Assembly (NCBI RefSeq): GCF_030253575.1
Contig: NC_080560.1
Location: 29,087,501-29,151,500, forward strand
Origin: Rhododendron vialii
Taxonomy: Eukaryota > Streptophyta > Magnoliopsida > Ericales > Ericaceae
Direction: 5' to 3'
DNA length: 64,000 bases
Shown in pieces: positions 60,961 to 64,000 of this stretch (position 1 is its first letter; each line of letters starts with the position of its first letter). Both the position numbers and the translations under genes were made by a program. The notes under the pieces are model-generated. The model made no database searches, was not told the DNA's origin, and saw only the letters and a list, made by a program, of their open reading frames with translations.

Positions 60961-62344
60961 ACAGGAGTGAGCAAAAAACCCGTCAAACCGCGAATCCAGT
61001 TCAAACCAATCCAAACCGAATGATTTGGTTTGGATTTTTAGTAGGGTGGTTTGGTTTTGGTTTAAAAAATTAAAAACCGCGGTAAATAGTTTGGTTTGTG
61101 GATTTACGTTAATGGTTTTGGTTCCAAACCGTACATTTATATATCTCATTTAATTTAGATACAAGAAGTATACATGAGAGTTATATATAGTCAACTAATT
61201 TTCTAAATTAATAATCAATTCAATCCATCGTCCTATTCAGTAGTCATTTACTGCCAAAATTATTTATCATAAACTTCCATATATCACAACTTATTCCTCT
61301 AATTAAACTTTACATTTTACGAGTTGTATTCCGCCCGCGCTTAATTCTATTTTGAATAAGGACATTTCCTAGTTCTGCTTGTTGTAATCCAATGACGTTA
61401 TCAAAAAAAAAAACTTATTCCTATAATTTTGGTGCACCAAAAGTACATGGTATATAAATATATAATGCTTCATTTAGTGAATAGTGGTTCCACGGTTCAA
61501 TTAATTTCTAAATTTTCCTATATTTCTATAAATGAAAACCAATCTTAGTTATCTCCGCAATTTTGTACTTTAAATAGTTTTTACGAAGATGATATTTCAG
61601 TGCTGTTCAAAAAAAAGAAGAAGAAGCTATTTAAAAGTTTTAAGTAAACTGTGGTTCAAAACCGAAACCGAACCATAGTCTAATGGTTTGGTCCTATACT
61701 TTTTGTGTGTTGGTTTGGTTCCCCAAATTCATAATCCGTAGGTAGTGGTTTGGTTCTTGGTTGACACCGGAGTTCCCAAAATTTGAATTCCAAAATAAAT
61801 CAAGTCTGCCAGCAAGATGTCTTTTGAGCTTCTTAAAAATTTGTTAAGTCCTTTTAAAGTTTCTAAGTGTTTTTTAAGTTTCTAGAGTCAAACACATCTT
61901 CCAATTAGTCTATGGTCAAGTCTTTTTAATTTTTGTATTGGAAATCTAAGTTTATTTTTCCCATGTTGGAGGGATGTTCCAACAAGTCCTATTTATATCC
62001 TTTCCTATGAATGAAATCATTAGAGTGTGTTTGAATTAAAAATAGCCTTTGGCTTGTGAGAAGATAATTCTTCTTGTAACTCTTATCCTTCAGTGGATTC
62101 CGATAGGTGGCGAGTTTCCCCGTTTCTGTATCTCTTAGGTGGATTCCTTCGAGTGGTGAGCGGTTCCCTAGCCCTGTATCCCTAGTTAAATCCTCGGGTG
62201 GTGATATCTTATCCCGTTGGTTCCTTAACTTGGGTGGTGAGCTTTACCCGATTATCCATTTTTATCTTACTTCCGTCCCGTCTGAAAAATCCGGCGTCAT
62301 TGGTTTAATATAAAACCGAACCAATCTGGTTCACGCTCACCCCC
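60961..62344. mobile_element. hAT-like element with nested sequence
   Basis: The left end AGGAGTGAGCAAAAAACCCG and the complement of the right end, GGGGGTGAGCGTGAACC, resemble the AGGGGTGAGC termini of hAT MITEs, with GGTTTGGTTTGG motifs near both ends. The flanks TATCTAAC and TTTCTAAC match at 7 of 8. The middle (about 61780-62290) contains LTR-like sequence with a TATA-type box and GTGGATTCC/GGTGGCGAG repeats, probably a nested solo LTR. Confidence 0.55.
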
Positions 62345-62942
62345 AGTTTCTAACTCTTCCACCTTCTTTGTTCAGTAAAGTTTGCAGATTTTTTTTGGTT
62401 TTTGTAAAGTCAAGTTTGTGTTGCTCTGAACTGCTCGCTAATAATCAGGACTGCTTGCACTAGGTGATTTCTAGTCTGGTTGTTGTTCGTTGCTATTATT
62501 ATTTGGGTGTGTTTGATTTTGAGGATCTAGAGTTTTCAAATATCTTTGATTCCGGTGTTGTTTTTGGTTTTGTGATATTTTCCCAGCTTGCTCATTTTTT
62601 TGCCTCCAACTGTCCACATATGTTCTTGCACCTGCTTTGTTGAGTTTTATGCATATGAGCGTATAATTTTACCTCTCTTTGCGTTCGCATTTGCTTTTGG
62701 ATTCTTTACTTTTGCTTGCAGCGTGGCTCTCGTTTGTGATTTTCTCACTTTAAAGTGTGCATTAATTTTCTTCCAACTGTTTTGTTCACTATATCATGTC
62801 AATTCACATCTGCTTCTAGGTTGTTAGAGTTCAACGCAATTATAAAAAGCAGTATAAGGGAATAAGGAATGAAAAGATTAAAAAAAAATAGAGAATAGAG
62901 GATGAAATTAGGCAAAGATGAAGTTACATTTATATCTACTAC

Positions 62943-63293
62943 TTGGACATTTTGGTGCCCACTTTCCATCTCCAAATATATATAAGGAAGTTATATTTGG
63001 ATTGCAGTGACATGGTAGTTCGTGTACCTTTTATCCATTGGTATCATGTTCCAAAAGCAATTTACCATTGCCTAAGAGATGTGTCTTTCTTTTACGTGGA
63101 AACTGGTGGAGGTGAACGAGTTATTGCTGCTGAAGCAATTGGGAGAGGAGCTGGTCTTCTCATTTTCAAAAAGTTCGATAGGTTCCTAGAAGATTATGCA
63201 AACGTACCTTTGGGAGAGATGGTTCAGTGGGATTTGAAAACAGATATGGTTATTTGGCTCGAGGCCATTATTTACCACTCCTTTGTTGCTTAA
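62943..63293 (+). CDS. unrecognised ORF, possibly an exon
   Basis: The open frame after about 62970 has good protein character: MVVRVPFIHWYHVPKAIYHC, FFYVETGGGERVIAAEAIGR, GAGLLIFKKFDRFLEDYANV and PLGEMVQWDLKTDMVIWLEA. No family is recognised. A donor-like CCAG|GTAATT follows the stop within 10 bp, so the true exon may end before it in another phase. It lies 250 bp upstream of RPA-like exons on the same strand and could belong to the same gene or mobile element. Confidence 0.35.
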   Translation: MDILVPTFHLQIYIRKLYLDCSDMVVRVPFIHWYHVPKAIYHCLRDVSFFYVETGGGERVIAAEAIGRGAGLLIFKKFDRFLEDYANVPLGEMVQWDLKTDMVIWLEAIIYHSFVA

Positions 63294-63556
63294 AGCATGC
63301 CAGGTAATTACAAGCTTTTTCATAAAGTGTAGTTGGACATATTGTTTCATTTAAAAATGATTTCTCCACAGCAGCTGCATTGGAACTTTTTGTAACCATT
63401 CTTGTGGACAATGTTAAGGTGTTCGCTATTGCTGGTATTTGAAATATGCTTCTCAGCCTCATTAACCATGCCAACGGTCATCTTCACTTCCCTGTTTTTA
63501 ATTATTGTTCGATGCTTAATATGATTCATTGATATTAAAGAACGACTATCATCAAT

Positions 63557-63878
63557 TACAAGGCCAAATTTGATATTGAAATCACTGATGCAACTGGTTC
63601 GATTGAGGCGAATCTTTGCTGAAGCAGAAGATTTCTTTGGTATTATGGCTGTAGAAATAATGGAAAATGTAGTGGAGGTAAGCACAAAACCAAATTCAAC
63701 CAATTTTATCCACAACTCTATTTAGTGTTACAAATTAACCCATAATATTCCACAGGACTATCCCTCTCTGCCTCTACTCCAGAAATTATCAGCACCAAAG
63801 AAAGTGACTGCCAACTTGAAGGCATACATGTACAACTATGCAGGAATGAGTACATGCAAATTCATTATTGACTGTTGA
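63557..63878 (+). pseudogene. RPA-like (replication protein A large-subunit type) 3' exons
   Basis: The first exon has YKAKFDIEITDATGSIEANL, then after a 1 nt frameshift FAEAEDFFGIMAVEIMENVV, ending at 63677 before GTAAGC. The second exon (63756-63878) reads DYPSLPLLQKLSAPKKVTAN then LKAYMYNYAGMSTCKFIID, stop TGA. This matches the C-terminal OB-fold of plant RPA1-like proteins, which also occur in Helitron transposons. The Cys-rich zinc-ribbon part is not found in order on this strand; a minus-strand frame (FQCSCCGEI) nearby suggests rearrangement. Probably a fragment of a mobile RPA gene. Confidence 0.6.
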
Positions 63879-64000
63879 GGTAATCTTCAATATGGGAGTC
63901 CTAGATGATACTGAAACACTCAGGCTTCAAAGCTCCGAACAAGCCAAACAACAAAGCCAAAAAAGACAAAACACAAGCCTTCAACATCCCACGAAACACA

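Overview
This is nuclear DNA of a flowering plant, almost certainly a eudicot. It is AT-rich, and the genes have spliced exons with GT/AG borders separated by kilobase introns. (CT)n/(TA)n microsatellites are abundant, and transposable elements of plant-typical families (Copia, Gypsy, TRIM, L1-type LINE, hAT, PIF/Harbinger, Stowaway, Mutator) fill most of the space. The species cannot be named from the sequence.

Two genes look intact. (1) A plus-strand SRPK-type SR-protein kinase (11739-27721, four coding exons, 562 aa) is stretched over 16 kb by two TE-filled introns. (2) A minus-strand group-3/LEA_4 late-embryogenesis-abundant protein (31424-29203, three exons, 290 aa) has ACGT/G-box motifs upstream. 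They converge tail to tail, with about 1.5 kb between stop codons. Everything else that codes is a fragment or a relic: four rearranged CLASSY-type SNF2 helicase pieces (38.4-41.3 kb), a truncated DUF674 protein (43.5 kb), an F-box pseudogene (47.8-48.8 kb), a FAR1/MULE transposase with an OTU protease-like C-terminus (51.1-56.6 kb) and 3'-terminal exons of an RPA-like protein (63.6-63.9 kb).

Layout: 0-4 kb MITEs and a Copia RT scrap. 4-8.3 kb a three-copy ~600 bp tandem repeat whose first copy is split by a 2.54 kb solo LTR. 8.3-11.6 kb a PIF-like element and a Mutator-like element with >100 bp TIRs ending 135 bp before the SRPK start codon. 11.7-27.7 kb SRPK; intron 1 carries a LINE interrupted by a MITE that is itself interrupted by a TRIM, and intron 2 carries a decayed Gypsy gag, a hAT MITE, an LTR with primer-binding site and foldback elements. 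28-34 kb the LEA gene, with one MULE MITE in intron 2 and a long hairpin MULE in the promoter. 34-38 kb gene-poor, including a strongly strand-asymmetric A/C-rich tract. 38-41 kb two inverted repeats made of CLASSY fragments. 42-49 kb hAT MITEs, LINE remnant, DUF674 and F-box relics. 50-58.3 kb one large nested Mutator-like element. 58-64 kb MITEs, a hAT-like element and RPA-like exons.

The most interesting structures are the hairpin arrangement of CLASSY (RNA-directed DNA methylation) gene fragments, and the ~8.3 kb MULE. The MULE ends are arrays of palindromic ~300 bp units, and its transposase gene continues into an OTU-like protease domain cut in two by a solo LTR. Mutator-type elements repeatedly sit just upstream of start codons (SRPK, LEA, the MULE's own transposase).
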